A DNA stretch of 34,374 nt, from the NCBI GenBank assembly GCA_018883385.1, contig VEQD01000011.1, positions 1 to 34,374 of the forward strand, written 5' to 3'. The stretch is from Rhodocyclaceae bacterium. Lineage in GTDB: Bacteria; Pseudomonadota; Gammaproteobacteria; Burkholderiales; Rhodocyclaceae. The position numbers were made by a program, and so were the translations under genes. The first letter of the stretch is position 1, and every line of letters begins with the position of its first letter. The notes under the pieces were generated by a model. The model did not search any database. It worked only from the letters and a program-made list of their open reading frames with translations, and was not told the DNA's origin. Positions 1 to 8,745 of this stretch are shown here, piece by piece.

Positions 1-220
1 GCAACTTCTGACCGTCGGACCGTACGCGCTTTAAAACCTCCAGGCCATCCATTTTGGGAAGACCCAAGTCCAGAACGACAGCGCTAAAGGGTTCGTGGCG
101 CAGAATCTGCCAGGCCGCCTCACCATCCTTCACCCACTCGGGTTGAAACCCGGCCTGACGCAAACCGGTCTGGAGGCCCTCACCCAGCATGGGGTCATCT
201 TCGACGATCAGAATACGCAC
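1..220 (-). CDS. Response regulator, OmpR family (QseB/PmrA-like), N-terminal part only; continues off the left edge
   Basis: The minus strand from a GTG at 220 reads (M)RILIVEDDPMLGEGLQTGLRQAGFQPEWVKDGEAAWQILRHEPFSAVVLDLGLPKMDGLEVLKRVRSDGQKL. It has the receiver acidic pair, phospho-Asp and LPxxDG. An AGGAG-like SD lies just upstream. Confidence 0.9.
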   Translation of the reverse strand, partial: MRILIVEDDPMLGEGLQTGLRQAGFQPEWVKDGEAAWQILRHEPFSAVVLDLGLPKMDGLEVLKRVRSDGQKL

Positions 221-275
221 CTTGTTCTCCTGCTACTTGAAGCGATGAAGTGTTCAGTATGCCCGAACGCGTAAC

Positions 276-959
276 TCAGGGCAGCAATGCCGGCAAACGG
301 CTGCTCAACAGCGCCCAAAGAAAAAGTCCCAGACCCACTAATAGAAGCACACCAACAATCCACTGTGGATAGCGTATGGCATCGAGCAGATTGCCTTGTT
401 TGCAGCCATGAACCATTGAACGGACCAGGTTCTCACGATGTAGAACACTCGATACGAGGACACCACCGATGTGAATAGCAATGACCAGAATCAGGACATT
501 CACGATCCCCTCATGCAGTTCGCCAAACCAGTCGCCATAGTCACTAAAACTCGCCCATCCCGTCAGCACCGCCAACAGACCTAGACCGATCATGCCGATG
601 ATCGCCCACGCACCCGCCGGATTGTGACCCACGTAGTGGTGTGGATGCCGCGTTAGAAGACTACTCAGATAGCGCATCGTCTGTTTTGGGCCCTGCACAA
701 AATCACTAAAGCGCGCATAGCGGGTACCCACCACGCCCCAGAACAGGCGGAAGAGCAATAGCATGCCAAAGGTGTATCCGGCCGTCACATGCCACACCTG
801 CCAGCGTTCAGACTCACTGGTCAAATAAGCAATCACAAAGCAGAGCACGAGCGACCAGTGAAATATCCGGGTGGGAATATCCCAGACCAGAATGCGTCCA
901 TGCACTGCATCAGACTGCGCATTCAATCCTACTGAAGTGTTCGCGGTATTAATCGCCAT
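276..959 (-). CDS. Cytochrome b561-family membrane protein
   Basis: Four-helix cytochrome b pattern (VWDIPTRIFHWSL, WHVTAGY, HEGIVN, AIHIGGVLVSSVLHRENLVRSMVHG). It overlaps the diheme cytochrome ORF by 11 bp. Confidence 0.88.
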   Translation of the reverse strand: MAINTANTSVGLNAQSDAVHGRILVWDIPTRIFHWSLVLCFVIAYLTSESERWQVWHVTAGYTFGMLLLFRLFWGVVGTRYARFSDFVQGPKQTMRYLSSLLTRHPHHYVGHNPAGAWAIIGMIGLGLLAVLTGWASFSDYGDWFGELHEGIVNVLILVIAIHIGGVLVSSVLHRENLVRSMVHGCKQGNLLDAIRYPQWIVGVLLLVGLGLFLWALLSSRLPALLP

Positions 960-1425
960 GTCGCCAACCTGCGGGGGCTTTCAAGGTGCGCTCGGAAAAA
1001 TCGCCCTTGTCTGCCTGTGTGTGACATCCAGCGCAGTTGCTAAAAGCCAGCCCCTTTGGCGGTTTCGTGCCATGTTCTTTGATGAACCAGCGGGTTTGGG
1101 TCATTCGCGCCGTGGGCTCAGCTGGTGCACTTTTCTCTTTTGAGGAAGCATTCGCCACCAAGTACGACAGGATGGCGCGGTTGGTCGCCGCATCAACGCT
1201 GGCATCCGACCCATAATGTTGCTGTAGGTTGCGCATCTGCGTCTCCCATCCTGCTGACGTCAACCGTTGTGGCGGATAGGGCACGTGGCAACTACCGCAT
1301 TCCTCTGCGTAATTTGCCGGGTAAGGTCCGTACTGGTGCTTATCGCCCGCGTGCGCAATACTTTCTGTGGAAAGTATTGCCAGACCCATCATCCAGCCAA
1401 TGGATTTCATCACATTCATCATCAT
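949..1425 (-). CDS. Diheme cytochrome c (DHC family)
   Basis: Signal peptide and two CxxCH motifs (CGSCHVPYPP, CAGCHTQADKGDFSERTLKAP). It sits between a b561 gene and a DUF1924/SHP gene. Confidence 0.88.
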   Translation of the reverse strand: MMMNVMKSIGWMMGLAILSTESIAHAGDKHQYGPYPANYAEECGSCHVPYPPQRLTSAGWETQMRNLQQHYGSDASVDAATNRAILSYLVANASSKEKSAPAEPTARMTQTRWFIKEHGTKPPKGLAFSNCAGCHTQADKGDFSERTLKAPAGWRHGD

Positions 1426-1847
1426 TTCACCGTTATCAGATAAGTCAGTAAGTTGCCTTTTTCTTCAGGCGTGCACTCACGTTTGAGCACATCATTACAG
1501 TTGCGCTTGAACCATTTGTTGACCTTGGCCGCGTCGCTAAAACGTTCCGGATTGGCACTGGGCGACATGGGTTGAATCAGCTTGCCCGTGACCACGTGTT
1601 TACCGATCGCAGCAGGATTATCGGTATGACAACTTGCACAACTCCAATCGCCGCCGTGCTTGTTCCTGTAAAAACGCTCTCCCGCGGCTACCGAAAATCC
1701 CTTGAAGCCCGGATTTTGGGATTTGGCTGCCTGCTGGTACTCGTCCAGAAAAAACTGGGGCGTCTCCGCCCGAGAAAATCCCGAATTGCCCAACAGCAAG
1801 GCCAATGCTGAAAACCGAAGCAGGCAAAAAAATAAGGTTCGATGCAT
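1422..1847 (-). CDS. DUF1924 / SHP-type (sphaeroides heme protein) monoheme cytochrome c
   Basis: Signal peptide, CASCH heme motif, QPMSPSANPERFSD and KWFKRNCNDVLKRECT (the Asn/Cys region typical of SHP). It overlaps the DHC gene by 4 bp. Confidence 0.85.
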   Translation of the reverse strand: MHRTLFFCLLRFSALALLLGNSGFSRAETPQFFLDEYQQAAKSQNPGFKGFSVAAGERFYRNKHGGDWSCASCHTDNPAAIGKHVVTGKLIQPMSPSANPERFSDAAKVNKWFKRNCNDVLKRECTPEEKGNLLTYLITVK

Positions 1848-1935
1848 AATTTCTCTCCAGAACGTGTTTTACATTTTGCCGATCTGTCATTACCGGAAGC
1901 TTAAGTTAACCATTTCTCGTATAGGGATACCTTCC

Positions 1936-2508
1936 ATGATGCATCCTATGCATACTGTCTGGCGGCCGTTGCTGCTTCTGTCTCTGGCATTTGCCGCCAG
2001 CCTCGCCACTGTGAGCCAAGCGGAGACAGCCGATCGATTGCCCACGGTTCAGAACGTTGACCTTCAACGATACAGTGGACGGTGGTATGAAATCTCACGT
2101 CTACCGATGTGGTTTGAACGCAAGTGCCTGGATAACATCACTGCGACATACACCGTCAGAAGCGATAATCGTATCGATGTCGTCAATAGCTGTCGCACCG
2201 AAGATGGTCAGATCAAGGCCCGAGGCATCGCCGAAATTCCGGATCGCCAGCACCCCGGGCAACTGCGGGTTCGTTTTGCACCTGACTGGATGGCATGGCT
2301 TCCAGTGGTCTGGGGCGACTACTGGATCATTGATCTCGACCCGGAATATCGCTGGGTCATGGTCGGCGCACCCAGTCGCGGCTACCTCTGGATTCTCGCC
2401 CGTACCCCCGCCCTGGATGAGGCAAAGATAACCCAATTAAAGAGCAAGGCGACGGGCTTGGGTTTTGACGTGACGCCGATGATCAACGTGACCAATTCGG
2501 CTGAATAG
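1936..2508 (+). CDS. Lipocalin family protein (Blc-like)
   Basis: After the signal peptide: LQRYSGRWYEISRLPMWFERKCLDNITATYTV, the GxWYEI lipocalin signature. The start was chosen inside the longer ORF 1702..2508 so that it opens with the signal peptide. Confidence 0.88.
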   Translation: MMHPMHTVWRPLLLLSLAFAASLATVSQAETADRLPTVQNVDLQRYSGRWYEISRLPMWFERKCLDNITATYTVRSDNRIDVVNSCRTEDGQIKARGIAEIPDRQHPGQLRVRFAPDWMAWLPVVWGDYWIIDLDPEYRWVMVGAPSRGYLWILARTPALDEAKITQLKSKATGLGFDVTPMINVTNSAE

Positions 2509-2510
2509 GA

Positions 2511-4085
2511 TTACAGCGACGCCAGCTGTGTCAGGCGCACTTGGGCCCAGTCACGAATCGCTGCACGTTCTTTCTCGTCCATTCTGTCGAGGTTTTTGTA
2601 AGCCATCGCCATGCGCGGATTCGACCGGAGCAGGTGGTCGTGACGCATCAGGAAATCCCAGTAGAGGGTTGTAAAGGCGCAGGCTTGAGCACCGGTTCGC
2701 AGCTCCGGTCGATAAACGCACTGCTTACAGTAATTGCTCATCCTTTTGATGTAGGCGCCAGAGGCAATATAGGGTTTGCTGGTCATGCGGCCACCGAGAG
2801 CAAAAAGAGCCATGCCCAGGGTGTTGGGCTCTTCAACCCAGGCGAGCGCATCGACATACACCGCCAGGTACCAGTCGGCAACAGCGCGAGGATTGATTCC
2901 AGCCAACAGGGCAAAGTTGCCCGTTACCATCAGTCGCTGGATGTGATGGGCGTAACCCTGTTGCAGGGTCTGCGAAATCGCCGCGTTGAGGCATGCGGCT
3001 TTGGTTTCTCCCGTCCAGAACCACTTCGGCAAAGGGTGCGATGCGCTGAGCGCATTCGTTAACGGCCATGCCGTGACATATCGCCAGTAAATACCGCGCA
3101 CGAACTCACGCCAACCCAGAATCTGTCGGATGAATCCTTCGACGGCTGACAATGGCGCTGTACCCCTCGCTAGCGCATCCTCGGCTGCTGAAATCACCTC
3201 GCGCGGGTCAAGGAGCTTGAGATTCATTGCGGCAGAAATCAACGAATGCCAGAGAAAGGGTTCGTCGCGCCACATCGCATCCTGCCACCGCCCAAAAGCT
3301 GGCAAGCGATGTACGACAAAATCGGCCAAGGCTAAGCGTGCTTCCTGCTCGGTGACTGGCCACGCAAAATCCGATAGCGATCCGGGATGCTCCGGGAAAA
3401 ACTTTTCGACATCCGCCATCACCGCACGGGTAATGCCATCCGGTACAAATCGTTGTGGTGGCGGAACAGCGGGTGGTCCGCTTGCGCCAAACCCAGAACG
3501 GTTTTCGGCATCAAAATTCCATTGTCCGCCGACCGGCTGATCCTCATCCATCAGCACACCGGTTCGTCGCCGCATCCAGCGGTAGAAAAATTCCATCCTG
3601 AGACTTTGAGCAGCCTTGCCCTGTTGCGCCCCCCGATTTGCCCAGTGTTCAAAATCCTCCAGGCTACACAAAAAATGTGGATCAGGATAAACATCTATTG
3701 GGCGACCAATCTGTTTCCCACAAGCAGCAAGCGCGCTGGAGACGCGTGCATCGCCGGCTTCGAGCATACCGATGCAATCGATGTCTGGATGCTGACTCAC
3801 GAAAGCATCGACTGCCGCCCCTAGCGTCTTGAATTTATGAGCGCCGATGCGGAGATACGTCAAATCACAGCGTGTCTGCCAACGTTCGGCAAAGTGGCGC
3901 ATCGCCGAAAAGAACAAGGTGATTCTGGCTTTATGGCTCCAGACGTGCGTCGCTTCTTCAGGGGCCTCCACCATCAGCACATAGTCGCCCTGCTGCGCGA
4001 GGGATAGCAACGGGTGGGGATCGGGGTGCAATTGATCCCCCAGCACCAGAAACAGCCTAGGCCCCCGGTGCGCCATATGCATCAA
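2511..4085 (-). CDS. Cryptochrome/photolyase family protein, FeS-BCP type (DPRP family, PhrB/CryB-like)
   Basis: N-terminus LFLVLGDQLHPD. The C-terminal part carries cysteines spaced C-x87-C-x2-C-x12-C (CLNAAIS...SNYCKQCVYRPELRTGAQACAFTTLYWDF), matching the [4Fe-4S] cysteine spacing I recall for PhrB/CryB. Confidence 0.9.
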   Translation of the reverse strand: MMHMAHRGPRLFLVLGDQLHPDPHPLLSLAQQGDYVLMVEAPEEATHVWSHKARITLFFSAMRHFAERWQTRCDLTYLRIGAHKFKTLGAAVDAFVSQHPDIDCIGMLEAGDARVSSALAACGKQIGRPIDVYPDPHFLCSLEDFEHWANRGAQQGKAAQSLRMEFFYRWMRRRTGVLMDEDQPVGGQWNFDAENRSGFGASGPPAVPPPQRFVPDGITRAVMADVEKFFPEHPGSLSDFAWPVTEQEARLALADFVVHRLPAFGRWQDAMWRDEPFLWHSLISAAMNLKLLDPREVISAAEDALARGTAPLSAVEGFIRQILGWREFVRGIYWRYVTAWPLTNALSASHPLPKWFWTGETKAACLNAAISQTLQQGYAHHIQRLMVTGNFALLAGINPRAVADWYLAVYVDALAWVEEPNTLGMALFALGGRMTSKPYIASGAYIKRMSNYCKQCVYRPELRTGAQACAFTTLYWDFLMRHDHLLRSNPRMAMAYKNLDRMDEKERAAIRDWAQVRLTQLASL

Positions 4086-4657
4086 TCTTTCCGGAGAGCC
4101 CGGTAATCGCCGTCATGGAAGACAAGCGGCGCTGGCGATGGATCGGCGGCAAAACGCAACACTCTGCCGACGTAAAGGCGATGGTCGCCACCATCGAGTT
4201 TCTGAGAATTCTCGACTTCGAACCAGGCGCTACAACCGGCCAGCAAGGGCACACCACTGAGACCGGGTGCCCACGACACTGCCTCAAAAGGGCGATCCAG
4301 GGATGAGGCAAACAGATTCGACACATCGATCTGATCAGCGGAAAGAACATTGACCGCGTAGGTGGAAGTCGTGTCAAACGTCATTAGATGGCGGGATGTC
4401 AGCTGTAAACTCCACACAATCAAGGGGGGCTCCAGTGACACCGTATTGAAAGAGCTCACGGTTAATCCGATCGCCAGCCCATCGGCGTCCAACGCGGTTA
4501 ACACAGCCACGCCCGTTGGAAATCGCCCCAATGCCAGGCGCAGATCGCGTTGGGCATCACCGGTGGGCTCAGCCTGCTCGAAGGGAAATGGTTCCGGGTT
4601 AGCGATCATCGAAGAATCAGTGCAAAATTCAAGGCGCAACGCCTGCCTCGCCAGCAT
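4082..4657 (-). CDS. Flavin reductase family protein (FMN-binding split barrel)
   Basis: ALGRFPTGVAVLTALDADGLAIGLTVSSFNTVSLEPPLIVWSL ... FAVNVLS-like and HRLYVGRVL motifs. The stop overlaps the photolyase start by 4 bp. The start may instead be an internal Met at about 4609. Confidence 0.88.
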   Translation of the reverse strand: MLARQALRLEFCTDSSMIANPEPFPFEQAEPTGDAQRDLRLALGRFPTGVAVLTALDADGLAIGLTVSSFNTVSLEPPLIVWSLQLTSRHLMTFDTTSTYAVNVLSADQIDVSNLFASSLDRPFEAVSWAPGLSGVPLLAGCSAWFEVENSQKLDGGDHRLYVGRVLRFAADPSPAPLVFHDGDYRALRKD

Positions 4658-4713
4658 GCGTTAGGATGGGCGCTGATTATACCGCCACCCCACAACCACT
4701 TGGCCCCAGCACC

Positions 4714-5766
4714 ATGACGCCCTCTGGCAACACCACCGCAATCGCTCAAGCCAAGTTCCCTGTCACCCTGGTGCGCTGGCAAAAGAAACATGGTCGCCAT
4801 GATTTGCCTTGGCAGCAAACGAATGACCCCTACCGGGTCTGGCTCTCGGAAATCATGCTGCAACAAACGCAAGTGCAAACCGTGATCCCGTATTACAGCC
4901 GTTTTCTTGAGGCGTTCCCGACGGTTGCCGCACTCGCCGCTGCACCATTGGAAAACGTGCTGACCCTCTGGGCAGGGCTTGGCTACTATGCGCGAGCGCG
5001 CAATCTGCATGCCTGTGCCCGCAAGGTTGTTGCCGAATTTGCCGGGCAATTCCCGGCCGATGCTGATACGCTCGCTAAGCTACCCGGCATCGGTCGGTCT
5101 ACTGCCGCAGCCATTAGTGTCTTCGCCTTCGGCCAGCGCGCAGCCATTCTGGACGGCAACGTCAAGCGCGTTTTCTGCCGCGTCTTTGGCGTCGAAGGGG
5201 TGCCAACCACGACTGCTGTCGATAAATCACTTTGGCTGCTTGCCGAATCCCTATTGCCCAAGAAAGATGTCGCGGCCTATACACAAGGTCTCATGGATCT
5301 CGGTGCGACGTGCTGCACGCGCAGCAATGCCCGCTGCAACGTGTGCCCCATGCAGCCCTTCTGTGACGCATTCCACACGGATCGCGTGAACGAGCTACCC
5401 CATCGCAAACCCAAAACCAAACTCCCAATTCGTACGGCGCACGTTTGGCTGATCCGGAACAAAGATCATGTGTGGCTAGAACGTCGACAGGCCTGCGGTA
5501 TCTGGGGGGGGCTCTTGAGCCTGCCCGATGCCGAATCGGTACGCCTGCCCGCTAAAGCAACGACACTGCCGGGCAAAGCCATCCGCCATAAATTTACCCA
5601 TTTCGAACTTCAGGCAGAGGTGAGTCGTTACGAGGTGCAAACTGCACCATCGGCGCTCAATCGACATCGTGAATTGGCGGCGTATCCGTTAAGCGAGGTT
5701 GAAGAACTTGCGCTGCCGACGCCATGGCGGAAATTGCTTATGGCTGAACTGCATCCGGCACCCTGA
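4714..5766 (+). CDS. mutY: A/G-specific adenine glycosylase MutY
   Basis: LPWQQTNDPYRVWLSEIMLQQTQVQTVIPYY, helix-hairpin-helix LPGIGRSTAAAI, DGNVKRVFCR, FeS loop CCTRSNARCNVCPMQPFC and a C-terminal NUDIX-like domain. The start is placed at an internal ATG of ORF 4666..5766. Confidence 0.95.
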   Translation: MTPSGNTTAIAQAKFPVTLVRWQKKHGRHDLPWQQTNDPYRVWLSEIMLQQTQVQTVIPYYSRFLEAFPTVAALAAAPLENVLTLWAGLGYYARARNLHACARKVVAEFAGQFPADADTLAKLPGIGRSTAAAISVFAFGQRAAILDGNVKRVFCRVFGVEGVPTTTAVDKSLWLLAESLLPKKDVAAYTQGLMDLGATCCTRSNARCNVCPMQPFCDAFHTDRVNELPHRKPKTKLPIRTAHVWLIRNKDHVWLERRQACGIWGGLLSLPDAESVRLPAKATTLPGKAIRHKFTHFELQAEVSRYEVQTAPSALNRHRELAAYPLSEVEELALPTPWRKLLMAELHPAP

Positions 5767-6259
5767 GCCAGGCGACGATCAAGCCATTCAGGGTGCCAAA
5801 TAGTAAAGCCGCACCGATAAAAACAGGCGCCAAAACCCAGACTCCTGGACTTGGCACCAGCCATAGCCGAACGATCAGCAACTGCGTCAACATGTGTGCA
5901 AGTGCCGCGAGTAGGGATAGCGTGATGGGTCCAAACCAGGCAGGTAAGTGTCGTACCAGCGGTAGTGCTAGGTAGAGCACCAGCAATGAGGCGATTGCAC
6001 CACCCAGGGACAGCACAAAACCGGGCGCCAGGAACTGGCCGACCAACAGACTGACGGCAAAGACACGCAGTATGGTCACCCAGGCAGCAGTCACCCAGTC
6101 ATAACGCAACAGCACAAGCAAGGTGATGATGTTGGCTAATCCCGGCTTCACACCCGGCAATGGGCTCGGCACAGCCGACTCAACCAAGGCGATGGCGATG
6201 GCCGCTGCTGTCAGCCGTGCAATGCGGTGGTCGTCAGGTGTCAGCGTGAGTTGGCGCAT
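5738..6259 (-). CDS. Gx transporter family / heptaprenyl diphosphate synthase component I-like membrane protein
   Basis: RIARLTAAAIAIALVESAVPSPLPGVKPGLANIITLLVLLRYDW...GAIASLL followed by several TM helices, which is the PF07456-type pattern. Its 3' end overlaps mutY convergently by 29 bp. Confidence 0.82.
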   Translation of the reverse strand: MRQLTLTPDDHRIARLTAAAIAIALVESAVPSPLPGVKPGLANIITLLVLLRYDWVTAAWVTILRVFAVSLLVGQFLAPGFVLSLGGAIASLLVLYLALPLVRHLPAWFGPITLSLLAALAHMLTQLLIVRLWLVPSPGVWVLAPVFIGAALLFGTLNGLIVAWLRVPDAVQP

Positions 6260-6268
6260 CGGTGATCT

Positions 6269-6694
6269 TTAGTACGCCATAGATTCATATGCCGGCTGCC
6301 CGCCGGTTAATGACAGACTGACGTGGTTGGGGGCACATAGGGCCATCTCGCCCGGTCTCGTCAGCCATCCCTGCTTCACACAATACTGCCGCGGTCCCGG
6401 ATCGCTCACAACACGGGCGCGTCCGGATTCGATGCGGATCACCGTGGCGCCCAGCGCCCCATCGATCGAGACGGTTCGATCTTCATTCAGCGCATACGCT
6501 GCCACCAGAATGCCGTCGCGTCTGACTTGCGCCTGCGCCGCCGGACCCGACTGCCAAAGTGATATTGATAACGCCAACCAGCCAGCAAACCCGGCCAGTA
6601 GCACGAGGACATCACCGGGACGCAGTAGGTGTTTAAGCGGACGCTGCAGGAACCAGTTCACGGTGACGCACCAGCACATCGGGCCGGTCGGCAA
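6269..6694 (-). CDS. NusG domain II-containing protein
   Basis: One N-terminal TM helix, then GILVAAYALNEDRTVSIDGALGATVIRIESGRARVVSDPGPRQYCVKQGWLTRPGEMALCAPNHVSLSLTG. The start is uncertain; a GTG at 6661 would overlap rapZ less. Confidence 0.8.
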   Translation of the reverse strand: MPTGPMCWCVTVNWFLQRPLKHLLRPGDVLVLLAGFAGWLALSISLWQSGPAAQAQVRRDGILVAAYALNEDRTVSIDGALGATVIRIESGRARVVSDPGPRQYCVKQGWLTRPGEMALCAPNHVSLSLTGGQPAYESMAY

Positions 6695-7484
6695 ACTGCG
6701 TGGCCAGCCATTCAGTCATCCAGACCGAACGATGTTGACCACCAGTACAACCAATTGCCACGGTCAAATACGAGCGATTGTCATGCCCATATTTTGGCAA
6801 CCAGGTTTTTACGAAGCGGGCAATCTCATCCCGCAGTTGAATGGCGTCTGGTTGTGATTCGAGAAACGCAGCAACAGGGGCATCCTTGCCAGTGAGCGGT
6901 CGTAGCAATGGGTCATAGTGCGGATTTGGCAAGCAGCGCACGTCAAACATAAGATCGGCATCGCGCGGAACGCCGTGTTTGAAGCCAAAAGATTCAAAGA
7001 CCAACGTCAGACCATCCTGACTATCGACCTTGAGGAAATCACGAATCCAAGTCCGCAAGACTGCAGGCTTCAAATGGCTACTATCAAGACGATGTCCCAT
7101 ATCGGCCACGGGCTCCAGTAACATGCGCTCATGACGCAGCGCTTCGGCAAGCGTCATGGTGTCGCTGGTCAGCGGATGCGCACGGCGCGTTTCCGAAAAA
7201 CGCTGAATCAGGGTTTCGTCATCGGCATCAAGAAACAAGACACTCACCCGCGCATCGCGTCGTAAGTCTTCCAAGGCCTTCGGCAGGGCCTCAAGTGAGG
7301 GGCCACTACGCACATCGACAGCCACGCCAATCCTGGTATACCCATCCTGGCGCAAGTGCCCAACCAGGACTGGCAGCATATCCGCTGGCAGGTTGTCGAC
7401 ACAGTAATACCCCGCATCCTCGAGCACGGCGAGCGCAATCGATTTTCCGGAGCCGGAGAGGCCGCTAATCACGACAAGTTCCAT
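6633..7484 (-). CDS. rapZ: RNase adapter protein RapZ (YvcJ/UPF0042 family)
   Basis: MELVVISGLSGSGKSIALAVLEDAGYYCVDNLP (Walker A), FLDADDETLIQRFSETRRAHPL, FGFKHGVPRDADLMFDVRCLPNPHY, AIGCTGGQHRSV. Confidence 0.96.
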   Translation of the reverse strand: MELVVISGLSGSGKSIALAVLEDAGYYCVDNLPADMLPVLVGHLRQDGYTRIGVAVDVRSGPSLEALPKALEDLRRDARVSVLFLDADDETLIQRFSETRRAHPLTSDTMTLAEALRHERMLLEPVADMGHRLDSSHLKPAVLRTWIRDFLKVDSQDGLTLVFESFGFKHGVPRDADLMFDVRCLPNPHYDPLLRPLTGKDAPVAAFLESQPDAIQLRDEIARFVKTWLPKYGHDNRSYLTVAIGCTGGQHRSVWMTEWLATQFADRPDVLVRHRELVPAASA

Positions 7485-7559
7485 GGTGGGTTCAGTATAG
7501 CTGGGGAATGCGCCATAATGGTGACGAAACCTTTATAGAGGCTTGGCCTCAGGTGCCCC

Positions 7560-8726
7560 ATGAAACTGCTCGACCTGCCTTTCCTTGCCGATATCACCGC
7601 CATCCGCCGCGATATCCACGCCCACCCCGAGTTAGCCTTCGAAGAGGCCAGAACGGCTGACGTCGTTGCGCGGACGCTCGAAGGATACGGCGTCGCGGTG
7701 CATCGTGGTTTGGCGGGCACGGGCGTTATCGGCGTTATCAAGGGCACCCAAGGCGACAGCCCACGCATGGTCGGGCTTCGCGCCGATATGGATGCCCTGC
7801 CCATGCCGGAACTCAACGAATTTCCGCACCGATCCCGACATGCCGGCAAGATGCACGCCTGCGGCCATGATGGTCATACGGCGATGCTACTTGGGGCTGC
7901 GTGCTACCTCGCCGAGCACCGCGATTTTGATGGCACCGTGGTGCTAATTTTCCAACCTGCCGAAGAAGGCGAGGGCGGCGCACGCGTCATGATCGAGCAG
8001 GGACTATTCGATCAGTTTCCGGTGGAGGCGGTTTTTGGGCTGCACAATTGGCCTGGCCTGCCAGTCGGCCAGATGGCCATCATGCCCGGCCCAGTGATGG
8101 CGGGCACTTGTGGCCTCGAAATCCTGATTCGCGGCCACGGCTGCCATGCCGCCATGCCGCACCAGGGTATCGATACCATCCTGGTTGGTACGCAGGTCGT
8201 TCAGGCCTTGCAGAGTGTGGTTTCGCGTAACTTACACCCCTGTGATGCCGGCGTCGTTTCGGTCACGCAATTTCATGCGGGCGATGCCTGGAATGTGATT
8301 CCGGAAGATGCCGTCTTGCGCGGTACCATCCGCACCTTTAAGCCCGAGGTACAACAACTCATCGAAAAACGCATTCAAGAAATTTGCACCGGCATCGCCG
8401 CCACTTTTGGCGTACAGATCGATGTGCGTTTCGAACAGCGTTACCCGCCGACGGTCAACAGCGCTCATGAGTCACATTTTTGTCAGCATGTCGCTGCGCA
8501 GCTCCTGGGCGCGGATCACGTGATCAAGGATGCGCTGCCCTCGATGGGCGCCGAAGACTTTGCTTATATGTTGCTGGAAAAACCTGGTTGCTATGTCTGG
8601 CTAGGCAACGGCCCGGGTGAGGGTGGCTGCACGCTGCACAACCCGCACTACGACTTCAACGATGACATCACGGCCATCGGCATCAGCTACTGGGTCAAAC
8701 TGGCGCACGACTTTTTAGCCAAATAG
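7560..8726 (+). CDS. M20 family metallo-amidohydrolase (hippurate hydrolase-like)
   Basis: DIHAHPELAFEEARTA, MHACGHDGHTAMLLGAA, FQPAEEGEGGARVMIEQGLF, SMGAEDFAYML. Confidence 0.93.
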   Translation: MKLLDLPFLADITAIRRDIHAHPELAFEEARTADVVARTLEGYGVAVHRGLAGTGVIGVIKGTQGDSPRMVGLRADMDALPMPELNEFPHRSRHAGKMHACGHDGHTAMLLGAACYLAEHRDFDGTVVLIFQPAEEGEGGARVMIEQGLFDQFPVEAVFGLHNWPGLPVGQMAIMPGPVMAGTCGLEILIRGHGCHAAMPHQGIDTILVGTQVVQALQSVVSRNLHPCDAGVVSVTQFHAGDAWNVIPEDAVLRGTIRTFKPEVQQLIEKRIQEICTGIAATFGVQIDVRFEQRYPPTVNSAHESHFCQHVAAQLLGADHVIKDALPSMGAEDFAYMLLEKPGCYVWLGNGPGEGGCTLHNPHYDFNDDITAIGISYWVKLAHDFLAK

Positions 8727-8745
8727 CCTAGTGCATTAAAAACGC

